A stretch of DNA of 64,000 bases from Flavobacteriaceae bacterium (GTDB lineage: Bacteria > Bacteroidota > Bacteroidia > Flavobacteriales > Flavobacteriaceae): assembly GCA_013373105.1 (NCBI GenBank), contig JABXIJ010000026.1, positions 62,001-126,000 of the forward strand. Reading direction: 5' to 3'. The notes under the pieces are model-generated. The model saw nothing but the letters and a program-made list of their open reading frames with translations, made no database searches and had not been told where the DNA came from. Positions 39,318 to 48,447 of the stretch are shown here, piece by piece. How positions within the stretch are numbered: position 1 is the stretch's first letter; each line of letters begins with the position of its first letter. Made by a program: the position numbers and the translations under genes.

Positions 39318-40937
39318 TTGAAAAGTAATTTTTACACCTATACATATAGCCTATTTTTTCTATTTATTTCTTTTGGAGTTTTTTCACAAGATTTTAAACT
39401 AAAAATAACCTCTAAAATTGAGGTTGAAAATATAGCCTTAAAGAATATAGAATTTAATCAAAATCACAAAGATAGTTCTAGTGTTTATAAAGAAATTTCT
39501 AAAATTCATGAGCATTTAAAAAATCAAGGATATTTTATTTCAACTATAGATTCCATCAGAAGAAATAACAGCATTTTTACTACTTATTTTAGTTTAAAAA
39601 CAAAGGTTGAAAGAGCTATTTTATTTATAAAAAATAAAGACAGCATTAACATACCTATAAATACCTTAAAAGCCAAACTGAATGAAATAACCAACTCTTT
39701 AGATAAAGAAGGAAAATCTTTTTCAAAAGTATCTTTAAAAAATATTAATATAAAAAATGATCTTCTATTTGCTAACCTTATTGTTGAAGAATCTAGATCA
39801 AGAAAAATTAAAAAAACAATTGTTAAAGGGTATGAAAAATTTCCAAAATCGTATTTAAAAAATTACTTTAAACTCAAGAAGCGTAAAACTTTTTCTAAAG
39901 ACTTAATTGAAAAAATCTCTGAAAATTCAAATAACTTAAATTTTGTAAACGAGATAAAAGCACCAGAAGTACTTTTTACTAAAGATTCTACTTTGCTTTA
40001 TCTTTATTTTAAAAAAATATCCAACAATAGTATTGATGCGCTTATTAGTTTTGCATCGCAAGAAAATGGTGGAGTTCTTTTTAATGGTAATGTAGATTTA
40101 AAACTATCTAACATTTTTAATACTGGTGAGCAATTTGAATTATTTTGGAATAGCATTGGTAATGAAAGACAAGAGTTTAGAGTAAAAACCATTTTACCTT
40201 ATATATTAAACTCTCCTGTATCAACTAATTTAGAGTTTTCAATATACAGGCAAGACTCATCCTTTACGAATACTAAGTTTAACTCTATTTTTAATTATGA
40301 TATTAATCAAAAACTAAAAATAGGACTTTACTACTCATCAGAGTCTTCTGAAGAACTTGAGAAAGCAACAAACACAACATCTTTCGACAATTACTTTATA
40401 GGAATTAATGTAAACTTTAATGAAATTAAAAACGATATTTTTAGAAATAAAAAACTGTTTTTTAATATTGCCAGTTCTTTTGGTAAAAGAAATGGAGAAG
40501 CAGCTACCTCAAATCAATTTAAAATACAATCTAAAGCAAATTATCTTTGGGAGTTTAATTCGAGAAACTCACTCTACATTAATAATGAAATTGGTGTCTT
40601 AAATTCAGACCAGTATTTCTTAAACGAACTCTTTAGAGTTGGTGGAGTAAATTCAATCAGAGGGTTTAATGAACAAAGTATTTTTACAAAAAACTACACT
40701 TTTATAAACTTAGAATACAGATATCTAACCTCTAACTCATCCTACCTATATACCATAACAGATTTTGGGATTATAAACACTACTTCAAACCAAAGTATTA
40801 TTGGCTTAGGGTTAGGCTATTTATTTGTCAATAAAAATTCTAAAATAAATCTAAATATTGCCATCGGAAAAACTAGCGATAATCCCTTTAATTTTAGTGA
40901 TACAAAGCTTGCTGTTAGCTGGATTAACTATTTTTAA
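39318..40937 (+). CDS. BamA/TamA-like outer-membrane beta-barrel protein
   Basis: A 539-residue protein with a signal peptide ending near GVFSQ. About residues 25-210 contain a POTRA-like region (KTIVKGYEKFPKSYLKNYF is typical of a POTRA start). The rest forms a beta-barrel with the FRVGGVNSIRGFNE motif, which matches the conserved RGF loop of Omp85 proteins, and ends with an aromatic residue (WINYF). It may insert or export outer-membrane proteins or be a specialised relative. The start is TTG at 39318; no ATG precedes the signal peptide. The next 70 bp lead into the SusD relic. Confidence 0.8.
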   Translation: MKSNFYTYTYSLFFLFISFGVFSQDFKLKITSKIEVENIALKNIEFNQNHKDSSSVYKEISKIHEHLKNQGYFISTIDSIRRNNSIFTTYFSLKTKVERAILFIKNKDSINIPINTLKAKLNEITNSLDKEGKSFSKVSLKNINIKNDLLFANLIVEESRSRKIKKTIVKGYEKFPKSYLKNYFKLKKRKTFSKDLIEKISENSNNLNFVNEIKAPEVLFTKDSTLLYLYFKKISNNSIDALISFASQENGGVLFNGNVDLKLSNIFNTGEQFELFWNSIGNERQEFRVKTILPYILNSPVSTNLEFSIYRQDSSFTNTKFNSIFNYDINQKLKIGLYYSSESSEELEKATNTTSFDNYFIGINVNFNEIKNDIFRNKKLFFNIASSFGKRNGEAATSNQFKIQSKANYLWEFNSRNSLYINNEIGVLNSDQYFLNELFRVGGVNSIRGFNEQSIFTKNYTFINLEYRYLTSNSSYLYTITDFGIINTTSNQSIIGLGLGYLFVNKNSKINLNIAIGKTSDNPFNFSDTKLAVSWINYF

Positions 40938-41010
40938 ATTGAGTGATAAAAATTTACTGAAAATTTAATTTTTTAACACATAAAAGAGAATTTGATAAAT
41001 TTTAATGTAA

Positions 41011-41886
41011 AGCATCAGATTTAATCAGATATATAAAGACTTAAATGAAGCTTTATCTTTACTAGCTAATTTTAACAGAACTGAAAAAAATCAGATTAAT
41101 ACAGATGTTGTTAAATTGTTATTAGCATATTCTTATGCCTCAAAAGATAAAAACTGGGATCAAGTAAAAACTTTAACAGCTGATGTAATTAATAACGGTG
41201 GTTATACTTTACTAGCTAAAAGCGAAGTTTTAAACGGGTTAAACTTTATTTCTAACCCAGGTTGGATTTGGGGATCAGATATAACCATAAACGATGGTGT
41301 AAGTTTAACATCATTTTTCTCTCAAATGGATTACTTTACTTATGGTTATGCATCAGTAGGTAATAACAAATCAATAGATGAGTCTTTATAAAGCCAAATA
41401 CCAGCAAACGATGTAAGACGTGATTGGTTTAGAGATTATGGTACAGGAGACATTATTAACTGGAGAAAGTATTTTGATCCAGCAAGAGTTTGGGATGGTC
41501 AAAGACCAGTAGTAACAGACGTACATTATATGAGAATTGCAGAAGTATATCTATTACATACAGAAGCTGCTGTAAAATCTAACGATGAAGGCGCTGCAAG
41601 AACAGCATTAAAAACACTGGTTGCTGAAAGAGTAAATGACGCTAGTTACATAGATGCTTTATCTGGAAATGCACTTTTAGATGAAATTCTATTACAAAGT
41701 AGAATAGAGTTATGGGCAGAAGGAAAAAGCTATATTTTATAGAGAAGAAATAAAATGAATATTGTAAGAGGTTCTAACCACTTAATATTTGTAGGTGAAG
41801 TTATGAGTTATGATGACAATAGATTAAGTTATGAAATACCTCAGTTAGAAATTCAAAACAATCCTTTTATATCATCTGAAAATTAA
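41011..41886 (+). pseudogene. SusD/RagB relic, 5' part missing, two in-frame stops
   Basis: One frame from 41011 to the stop at 41884-41886 aligns with the middle and C-terminal part of the intact SusD at 46825: QIYKDLNEALSLLANF against LIIKDFTDAISFLNGY, NPGWIWGSDITINDG against TPGWMWGFDLTVANG, and YMRIAEVYLLHTEAAV against YMRVTEMYLLNAELNA. Two codons have become stops: TAA in ESL-stop-SQIPAND (intact copy has Tyr) and TAG in SYIL-stop-RRNK. The N-terminal ~200 residues and any partner SusC are missing, so this is a decayed remnant of a second SusC/SusD locus. Confidence 0.88.
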
Positions 41887-41893
41887 GAATAAC

Positions 41894-41932
41894 ATGAATA
41901 AGTTAAAACTATATTTAGTTACAGATTTTTAA
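41894..41932 (+). pseudogene. Possible lipoprotein-gene remnant behind the SusD relic
   Basis: An ATG 7 bp after the relic's stop gives MNKLKLYLVTDF and then TAA. This resembles the first residues of a lipoprotein signal peptide (compare MKNIKIYLIALVTS at 42069) cut short. It is too short for firm identification. Confidence 0.3.
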
Positions 41933-41994
41933 TACTTTAAAGCAATTCTTAAATTATTTATAGCATAAAAACAAAGTATGAAATTTTTTTTACA

Positions 41995-42068
41995 ACTTTT
42001 TTGTTAAAAAATTGTTTTATTAACTTTAATTTAAGATTTTTGACACAATTAATTCAAATAATTATACA
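41995..42068 (+). repeat. Duplicated promoter-leader, copy 1 (lipoprotein gene)
   Basis: This stretch is nearly identical to 43484-43559, which precedes susC: apart from a few substitutions and single-base length changes both run from ACTTTTTTG through TTAACTTTAATTTAAG to AATAATTATACA and the ATG. It includes a promoter-like TTTTTTG, a 17-bp spacer and TAACTTTA (42021-42028). Confidence 0.8.
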
Positions 42069-42797
42069 ATGAAAAACATTAAAATTTATCTAATTGCACT
42101 AGTTACATCTGTATTTGCATTTTACGGATGTGAAGAAGAGTCAGAACCACAAAACACAAATTTCATCACATTTGCTAAATCAGCAACATCTACACAAGTT
42201 GATGCAGGTTCTAGTACAACTGCTTCAATAACAGTATATACTGCTAATATTTCAAGTAGTGATAGAGCTTTTAACGTAACTGTTGATGGATCAGGCGCTC
42301 CTGATGGATCATATAGTGTACCTTCTACAGTTACTGTACCAGGGGGGACTAACGAAGGTACTTTAGAAGTAACAATTAACGACCCTAAGAATATTGCTCA
42401 AAACTCTATTGTTATAAGTTTTTCAAGCTCAGATGGTCTTTTTACTGGAGATCCAACTACATTAACTTTTTCACAAAGTTGTAACGAAGTAGAAGCTACT
42501 TTAGAATTTGTTTTTGACGGATATGGAAGTGAGATTTCTTGGGAAGTAGTAGATGAATTAGGAGCAGTTATTGCATCTAAAGCTACAGCATCTTATGCTG
42601 ATGGACAAGCATCTGCTACAGAAACTTTTAATTTATGCCAAAGCAGATTATACACATTTACTATTTATGATAGCTATGGTGATGGATTAAGCTTCCCAGC
42701 TGATGGAACATATACCTTATCAGTAGGTGGTGTTACTAAAGCATCAGGTAGTGGAAATTTTGGTTCTTCTGAAACAACTAACTTTAATACGAACTAG
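42069..42797 (+). CDS. Surface lipoprotein with C-terminal YDSYGDGL domain
   Basis: A 242-residue lipoprotein; the lipobox Cys is residue 21 in FYGC. Residues about 35-135 form a Ser/Thr-rich immunoglobulin-like or Calx-beta-like domain. The C-terminal ~105 residues show FDGYGSEISWEVVDELG and YTFTIYDSYGDGL, a pattern seen at the C terminus of many secreted Flavobacteriia proteins, with two Cys (in QSC and NLC) that may form a disulfide. It has no known function. It sits beside susC/susD and shares their promoter-leader, so it may be an accessory SusE/F-like binding protein of this locus. A strong terminator follows. Confidence 0.7.
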   Translation: MKNIKIYLIALVTSVFAFYGCEEESEPQNTNFITFAKSATSTQVDAGSSTTASITVYTANISSSDRAFNVTVDGSGAPDGSYSVPSTVTVPGGTNEGTLEVTINDPKNIAQNSIVISFSSSDGLFTGDPTTLTFSQSCNEVEATLEFVFDGYGSEISWEVVDELGAVIASKATASYADGQASATETFNLCQSRLYTFTIYDSYGDGLSFPADGTYTLSVGGVTKASGSGNFGSSETTNFNTN

Positions 42798-42821
42798 AAT
42801 TTTATTTATAAAATTATAATT

Positions 42822-42852
42822 GAAGTCGTCTTTTTAAGACGACTTCTTTTTT
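42822..42852 (+). terminator. Terminator of the lipoprotein gene
   Basis: An 11-bp stem GAAGTCGTCTT / AAGACGACTTC with a three-base loop and T7 tail, 24 bp after the stop. Confidence 0.9.
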
Positions 42853-42853
42853 T

Positions 42854-43483
42854 ATATAATTCTCTTACAGCAATACTTTATCAATATTTAAATAAGCAAT
42901 CAATCATGGCTTCATTATAAAATAACTTTTATTAAGAGAATATTAGCCAATCGTTTTTTCTAGAAAATTCTAAATATCATTTTTTTGATCAAATTCTATT
43001 TATTTAAAAAGATTAAGCTTTGCTTGCTTAGAAAATCTGTAAAATGAAGAGAAACAATAGAAATGAATTTGAAGCACCTTTTATATTGATACAGTTACTG
43101 CTCAAATTAATATACCTTACACCTAAATATCAATAATATTTTGTGGAGGTTCTTAGTTTAAGTAATAGGTAAAATAAATAGAACACACACCACTTATATA
43201 CATACTTGAATTAAAATAAATGATCGATAACAGAATCAATCCTATTACTAAATATTTTGGATGGTCGTCTTTTTGATTAGTGTAAAACTTTAATTAAAAG
43301 CTTAAGATTAAGAAAACATAATATTTTTAAGACACTACCTTTAAAATTATGTGTGTTTTTTAATTATAAATCACAATTACAAGGCCATATGTAAAAACTA
43401 TATTAAGCTATTGATTTTCCTATACTTTCAAACTATATTTAAAGTATTCATAACTTATGAACTAAATTTTATACTTTTTTTAT
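42854..43483. other. Long intergenic region without a recognisable gene
   Basis: About 630 bp with stops in all frames and no protein over ~25 residues that I recognise. It is very AT-rich. A GTCGTCTTTTT at about 43264 repeats part of the preceding terminator, and short stretches could be decayed coding DNA. Given the SusD relic close by, this may be residual DNA of the same deleted locus. I see no tRNA, riboswitch or clear RNA structure. Confidence 0.4.
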
Positions 43484-43559
43484 AACTTTTTTGTTAAAAA
43501 AATTGGTTTATTAACTTTAATTTAAGATTTTTGGAACAATTAATTCAAATAATTATACA
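43484..43559 (+). repeat. Duplicated promoter-leader, copy 2 (susC)
   Basis: The second copy of the leader at 41995-42068. It holds TTTTTTG (43487-43493), an 18-bp spacer and TAACTTTA (43512-43519), which resembles the TTTG/TAnnTTTG promoter with the last G changed. The RNA leader would be about 35-40 bases. Confidence 0.8.
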
Positions 43560-46500
43560 ATGAAAACAAAGTTTAATGGATTTTTAACGCTATTACTAGC
43601 GTTTGTCGTGCAAATAACATTTGCACAAGAAAAAACTATTTCTGGTGTAGTTTCTGATGCTTCAGGATCTTTACCAGGTGTTAGTGTCGTAATTAAAGGA
43701 AGTACTACTGGTACTGAAACTGATTTTGACGGTAAATACTCATTAAAAGCAAAAAGCGGAGACGTTATTGTTTTTAGATATTTAGGTTATAAAGTGGTTG
43801 AAAGAACTGTAGGTGCTTCTACTACTATTAATGTAAAATTAGTAGAAGACGCTAACGTTTTAGATGAAATAGTAGTTGTTGGTTATGGTACAACTACACA
43901 AAAAGCTTTTACAGGTACAGCAACTGTTGTAAATCAAGAAAACATTGATGCAAAAGCAGTATCTAACGTAGCACAAGCACTTCAAGGTGAAGCTTCTGGT
44001 GTATTCGTTTCAAGAGCGAATGGTAGACCAGGTGCTGGTGCAACTATACGTATTAGAGGTTTTGCTTCTATCCAAGGAAATAGCGCTCCTTTATATGTTG
44101 TGGATGGTGTACCGTTTTCTGGTGATGTTAACGCAATTAACCCAAATGATATTGCAACTACAACTATTCTTAAAGATGCATCTGCAACAGCTATTTATGG
44201 AGCTAGAGGTGCTAATGGTGTAGTTTTAATTACAACTAAAAGAGGTAAAACTGGTAAAAGTGTTATCGAGTTTGATTTTCAAACTTCTGTAAACTCTAGA
44301 GATTTACCTTTTTACGAACTAATTGAGGATGAAGAGGAATACATTGGTGTTGCTTGGCAAGCTCTTAGAAACAAGGCTGAATTTGTAGGTAGAGCAAACC
44401 CAGCTCAATGGGCTTCAGACAACTTATTTAATCAAAGTACTGGAGGTTTTGCACAATTATATAACATGTGGAATGCTGCCGATGGAAATGCTCTTATAGA
44501 TCCTGCTACTGGTGAGGTTCGTCCAGGTATTACAAGAAAGTATACGCCAACAGACTGGAGAGATGCTGGGTATAGAGACGGTTTAAGACAAGAAATGAAC
44601 TTTAAGGTATCAGGTGGTGCAGGTGATACTAGATACTATTTTTCTTTAGGTTATTTATCGGATGAAGGTTTTATTAATAATTCTCAGTTCGATAGATATT
44701 CAACTAGGTTTAATTTAACAATGAAGCCAGTTGAAAGAGTAAAAGTTTCTTCTAACTTAGATTACTCTTTTAGTGAGTATAATGATGCTACTGGTTATGG
44801 TGGTGGTAACGTAACATACATGTTAGATTTTACACCTACAATATTCCCATTATATTTAAGAGATACAAATGGTGATATTGTTAATAACCCAAATACTGGA
44901 TTACCATTCTATGATTTTGGTGATAACTCTGCAGGAAATGCTAGAAACTGGTCTCCAACTTATAATGGTGTTGGTGAATCTATCTATAACATAAATAGAA
45001 CAAGAAGACACAATGTTAATGGTAACATAAATATGGTAATTGACCTTATGGAAGGGCTTACTTTCGAGACTACTTACGGTATGAACATGTACTCTAGTAA
45101 TCTTGACAACGTAAGAAACTCTATTCAGGGTAGTGCTGGTGTAGCTTTAGGTGGTACTTTATTTAAGTCTAATACTACTTATGTTTCTCAAAACTTTAAC
45201 CAAATATTAAGATATAAGACTAATTTTGGTGATGATCATAACTTCGATATTTTCGTTGCACATGAATCATTTGAAGATAAAGTTGAAGATTTTAATCTTA
45301 ATAAAAAGGGTATTGTTAACTTAAACCCTAATGCTTATGCAGTTCCTGAAAACTATTTAGATCAAAATGGTAACTCAACCGGTTCTATTACAGAAACTTC
45401 ATTAGAAAGTTACTTTGCTCAAGCAAACTACAGTTTTGCAAACAAATATTACTTAACAGGTACCGTAAGACGTGATGGTTCTTCAAGATTCTTAAACAAT
45501 AAGTGGGGTACTTTCTGGTCAGTTGGTGCTGGTTGGGTTTTATCTGAAGAAGAATTCTTAAAAGGTTCTGAATTATTTAACTACTTAAAAGCTAAAGCAA
45601 GTTACGGTGTTCTTGGTGATCAAGGTAACGCAGCATTTGGTGGTCAATTAGGATTTAACATCCAAAACTTATTAGGTCTTCCTTCTCTTGCTCCAAGACC
45701 TGTTGTAGATCCTAATATTACATGGGAGTCAAGTAACCAGTTCCAGTTTGGTGTAGAATTAGGTATGTTTGATGGTTTCTTACAAGCTAACTTAGACTAC
45801 TATATTAAGAAAACTTCTAATTTATATGTTAACAAAAGATTACCACCTTCAACTGGTGATGCTGTAATCTTAACTAACGATGGATCTCTAGAAAACAGAG
45901 GTTTTGAATTTGATGTTACTGCTAACTTAGTAAGATCTGCAGACTTTAACTTATCTCTTACTGTTAACGGTGAAATGTTTAACAACGAGATTACAGAAAT
46001 GCCTATTGAAAATGCTACAGGAGAAAGAAAAGTTATCAATATTAGTGGTTTATATGGACAAGCATTAGGATATAGTATTTTTGATTTCTATACAAGAGAA
46101 TGGGCTGGTGTAGATCCAGCAAATGGTAACCCACAATGGATTCAGCACTGGTCTGATGAAAACGGAAATGGTGTTTACGATAATGGTGAAGGATTTACTG
46201 ATTATGAAGTATTTAGAGCTGCAAATCCAAACGCTGTAATTGAAGAAAGAATTACTAACAACTATCCTGATGCAACTCAGAAGTTTGTTGGCTTAAGTGC
46301 AATTCCAAAAGTAAGAGGTGCTTTCAGATTAAATACTTCTTATAAAGGATTTACTTTAGGAGCTCAATTTGCTTATAGTTTAGGTGGACATGGATATGAC
46401 TCTACGTATGCTACTCTTATGGGTAATGGTGCTGTTGGTTCTAACAGCTGGCACGTAGATATGAGAAATAGATGGCAGAATCCTGGTGATATAACAGATG

Positions 46501-46793
46501 TTCCAAGACATTACTCTAATGAAAGAGTAAGAGTGAACTCTTCATCAACAAGATTCATTACTAGCACAGATTATTTAGCATTAAATAACATTAGGTTAGG
46601 TTATAATGTTCCTTCAAAATACCTTTCAGGTATAGGACTTTCTGCACTTAACATATGGGTATCTGGAGATAATGTATTCTTATTAAGTGCTAGAGATGGT
46701 TATAACCCTACTACATCTGTGACAGGACAGTCTGATGTTTATAGATATAACCCAATTTCTAACTACACATTAGGTGTAAGAGTTAGATTTTAA
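43560..46793 (+). CDS. SusC/RagA family TonB-linked outer-membrane protein
   Basis: A 1077-residue outer-membrane importer. After the signal peptide (ends TFAQ, residue 22) comes a carboxypeptidase-D-like domain (about 24-98: ISGVVSDASGSLPGVSVVIKG, TDFDGKYSL), the TonB-box-like DEIVVVGYG (102-110), a plug domain with NVAQALQGEASGV, GFASIQGNSAPLYVVDGVP and GARGANGVVLITTKRG (about 115-230), then a 22-strand-type barrel that ends VRVRF. It works with the SusD lipoprotein behind it in TonB-driven uptake of glycans or peptides. No sugar hydrolase or sensor lies near, so the substrate is unknown. Confidence 0.95.
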   Translation: MKTKFNGFLTLLLAFVVQITFAQEKTISGVVSDASGSLPGVSVVIKGSTTGTETDFDGKYSLKAKSGDVIVFRYLGYKVVERTVGASTTINVKLVEDANVLDEIVVVGYGTTTQKAFTGTATVVNQENIDAKAVSNVAQALQGEASGVFVSRANGRPGAGATIRIRGFASIQGNSAPLYVVDGVPFSGDVNAINPNDIATTTILKDASATAIYGARGANGVVLITTKRGKTGKSVIEFDFQTSVNSRDLPFYELIEDEEEYIGVAWQALRNKAEFVGRANPAQWASDNLFNQSTGGFAQLYNMWNAADGNALIDPATGEVRPGITRKYTPTDWRDAGYRDGLRQEMNFKVSGGAGDTRYYFSLGYLSDEGFINNSQFDRYSTRFNLTMKPVERVKVSSNLDYSFSEYNDATGYGGGNVTYMLDFTPTIFPLYLRDTNGDIVNNPNTGLPFYDFGDNSAGNARNWSPTYNGVGESIYNINRTRRHNVNGNINMVIDLMEGLTFETTYGMNMYSSNLDNVRNSIQGSAGVALGGTLFKSNTTYVSQNFNQILRYKTNFGDDHNFDIFVAHESFEDKVEDFNLNKKGIVNLNPNAYAVPENYLDQNGNSTGSITETSLESYFAQANYSFANKYYLTGTVRRDGSSRFLNNKWGTFWSVGAGWVLSEEEFLKGSELFNYLKAKASYGVLGDQGNAAFGGQLGFNIQNLLGLPSLAPRPVVDPNITWESSNQFQFGVELGMFDGFLQANLDYYIKKTSNLYVNKRLPPSTGDAVILTNDGSLENRGFEFDVTANLVRSADFNLSLTVNGEMFNNEITEMPIENATGERKVINISGLYGQALGYSIFDFYTREWAGVDPANGNPQWIQHWSDENGNGVYDNGEGFTDYEVFRAANPNAVIEERITNNYPDATQKFVGLSAIPKVRGAFRLNTSYKGFTLGAQFAYSLGGHGYDSTYATLMGNGAVGSNSWHVDMRNRWQNPGDITDVPRHYSNERVRVNSSSTRFITSTDYLALNNIRLGYNVPSKYLSGIGLSALNIWVSGDNVFLLSARDGYNPTTSVTGQSDVYRYNPISNYTLGVRVRF

Positions 46794-46824
46794 TTAAATT
46801 TTTTAAATATATATTTTTATAATT

Positions 46825-48345
46825 ATGAGTAAATTTAGATTATTAATGACAGTTGTCTTTGCGAGTGTAATACTTGCATCTTGTAACGACGACTTTTTAG
46901 ACAAGAGGCCTACGTCTTTCATTTCGAATGCAGATTTAGGTGAGACTGCTCTTATTAATCCAGAGATTGTTGAAGCTAACCTTAGAGGTATCTTCAATCA
47001 GATGATTACAGCAGGTATTGGTGGAACTGGAAGTCAAGAAGATTTTGGATGGAAATCTTTTGACTTAATGAGTGATTTATTGTCTAGTGACCTAGCGCAA
47101 GTAGGAGCTGCTTATAACAGATTTGTAGGTTTAGCTAACTTAGTTTGGACAACAGATAGAACTATTAATTTACCAAACTATACTGCTTGGAGATTTTACT
47201 ACAGAATAATCAATAGTGCAAACCTTATTATTGATTCAAATGGTGGTAACGATGTAGTGCCTACTAATCCAGGTGTTGCTGGAGTTTTAGGTCAGGCAAA
47301 AGCAATGAGAGCTATTTGTTATTGGTATTTAACTCAGTATTATCAGGTTGAGTACAATCCAACTGAGGAGATTTTACCTATTTACACTGAACCGGGTATG
47401 CCTGGTCAGCCTAAATCTCCAGCAAGTGATGTTTATGATTTAATTATTAAAGACTTTACGGATGCAATTTCATTTTTAAATGGTTATCAAAGACCTAACA
47501 AAGCGTTCTTAAACCAAAATGTCGCAAAAGGATACCTTGCTTATGTTTATGCATCTATGGGTGGAAGCGCTAATAACCAAAAGGCTATTCAATTAACAAA
47601 AGAAGTTATCGATTCTGGTGAATTCCCAATGATGAGTAGAGACGAGGTTGTTTTAAGTGGGTTTAATGATTTAAGTACACCAGGATGGATGTGGGGATTT
47701 GACCTTACAGTTGCAAACGGTGCTAACTTACTTTCTTGGGCTGGATTTATGTGTTACTATAGCTATTCTTACCAAGCAGTTGGTAACTATAGAGGTATAG
47801 ACTCAGATTTATATGCTCAAATTGATGCTAATGATATTAGAAGACATCAATTTGGTGCACCAGGTGTTCCTTACGATATTAGAGAAGGTGCTTATCCATT
47901 AATTCCTGTAGGAAAATTCTACAATGAAAACTTTGTACATTTTGGACAAAACCCAATGACAGATGATTATGTATACATGAGAGTTACAGAAATGTATCTT
48001 TTAAATGCAGAATTAAATGCTGTTGAAGGTAATACTGCTGCTGCTAGAACAATGTTAAAAGCAGTATTAGCAAACAGAATGGCTAGTCCAGCTGATTACG
48101 CTTATGTAGATGGTTTAAGTGGACAAGCTTTAGTAGATGATATAGTTTTCCATGAAAGAGTTGAATTCTTAGCAGAAGGAAAAGCTTACTTATTAATGAA
48201 GAGAAGAAAATTAACTAAAACTAGAGGTGCAAACCACTTGAACAGAGCTGGTGAGTCTTTTGCTCATAACGACCCTAGGTTAACTTTCGAAATTCACCAA
48301 AGAGAGCTTACAGATAATCCTATGATTACTGATGGAAACAAATAA
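46825..48345 (+). CDS. SusD/RagB family nutrient-binding lipoprotein
   Basis: A 506-residue surface lipoprotein with Cys20 in the LASC lipobox, 31 bp after susC. It has the SusD N-terminal domain, TPR-like helices (AKAMRAICYWYLTQYY, NVAKGYLAYVYASMG) and the RagB/SusD C-terminal part (VTEMYLLNAELNAVEG, VEFLAEGKAYLLMKRRK). SusD forms the lid of the SusC transporter and captures the ligand. A terminator follows. Confidence 0.95.
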   Translation: MSKFRLLMTVVFASVILASCNDDFLDKRPTSFISNADLGETALINPEIVEANLRGIFNQMITAGIGGTGSQEDFGWKSFDLMSDLLSSDLAQVGAAYNRFVGLANLVWTTDRTINLPNYTAWRFYYRIINSANLIIDSNGGNDVVPTNPGVAGVLGQAKAMRAICYWYLTQYYQVEYNPTEEILPIYTEPGMPGQPKSPASDVYDLIIKDFTDAISFLNGYQRPNKAFLNQNVAKGYLAYVYASMGGSANNQKAIQLTKEVIDSGEFPMMSRDEVVLSGFNDLSTPGWMWGFDLTVANGANLLSWAGFMCYYSYSYQAVGNYRGIDSDLYAQIDANDIRRHQFGAPGVPYDIREGAYPLIPVGKFYNENFVHFGQNPMTDDYVYMRVTEMYLLNAELNAVEGNTAAARTMLKAVLANRMASPADYAYVDGLSGQALVDDIVFHERVEFLAEGKAYLLMKRRKLTKTRGANHLNRAGESFAHNDPRLTFEIHQRELTDNPMITDGNK

Positions 48346-48370
48346 AATTTGATTTTCAAATATTTATATG

Positions 48371-48401
48371 AAAAACCACCTTTTTTAAGGTGGTTTTTTT
48401 T
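48371..48401 (+). terminator. Terminator of the susC-susD operon
   Basis: AAAAACCACCTT pairs with AAGGTGGTTTTT around a short T loop and is followed by more T, 25 bp after the susD stop. Confidence 0.9.
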
Positions 48402-48426
48402 ATGATATACTATACAATATTTCAAT

Positions 48427-48434
48427 TACCTTTG
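48427..48434 (+). promoter_or_regulatory. -7 box of rlmB
   Basis: TACCTTTG fits the -7 consensus, 13 bp before the ATG at 48448. No good -33 match. The transcript leader would be only a few bases, so the second ATG at 48454 is also a possible start. Confidence 0.5.
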
Positions 48435-48447
48435 TTGCTTATAAAGT

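Noticed and set aside
41530-41742. Short ORF that could be called a small gene (70 residues), and the ORF at 41116-41391
   Set aside because: Both lie in the same frame of one SusD-like sequence interrupted by stop codons, so they are parts of the pseudogene, not separate genes.
42854-43483. Possible ncRNA, IS remnant or CRISPR in the long intergenic region
   Set aside because: No inverted terminal repeats, transposase motif, regular direct repeats or clear RNA fold were found by eye.
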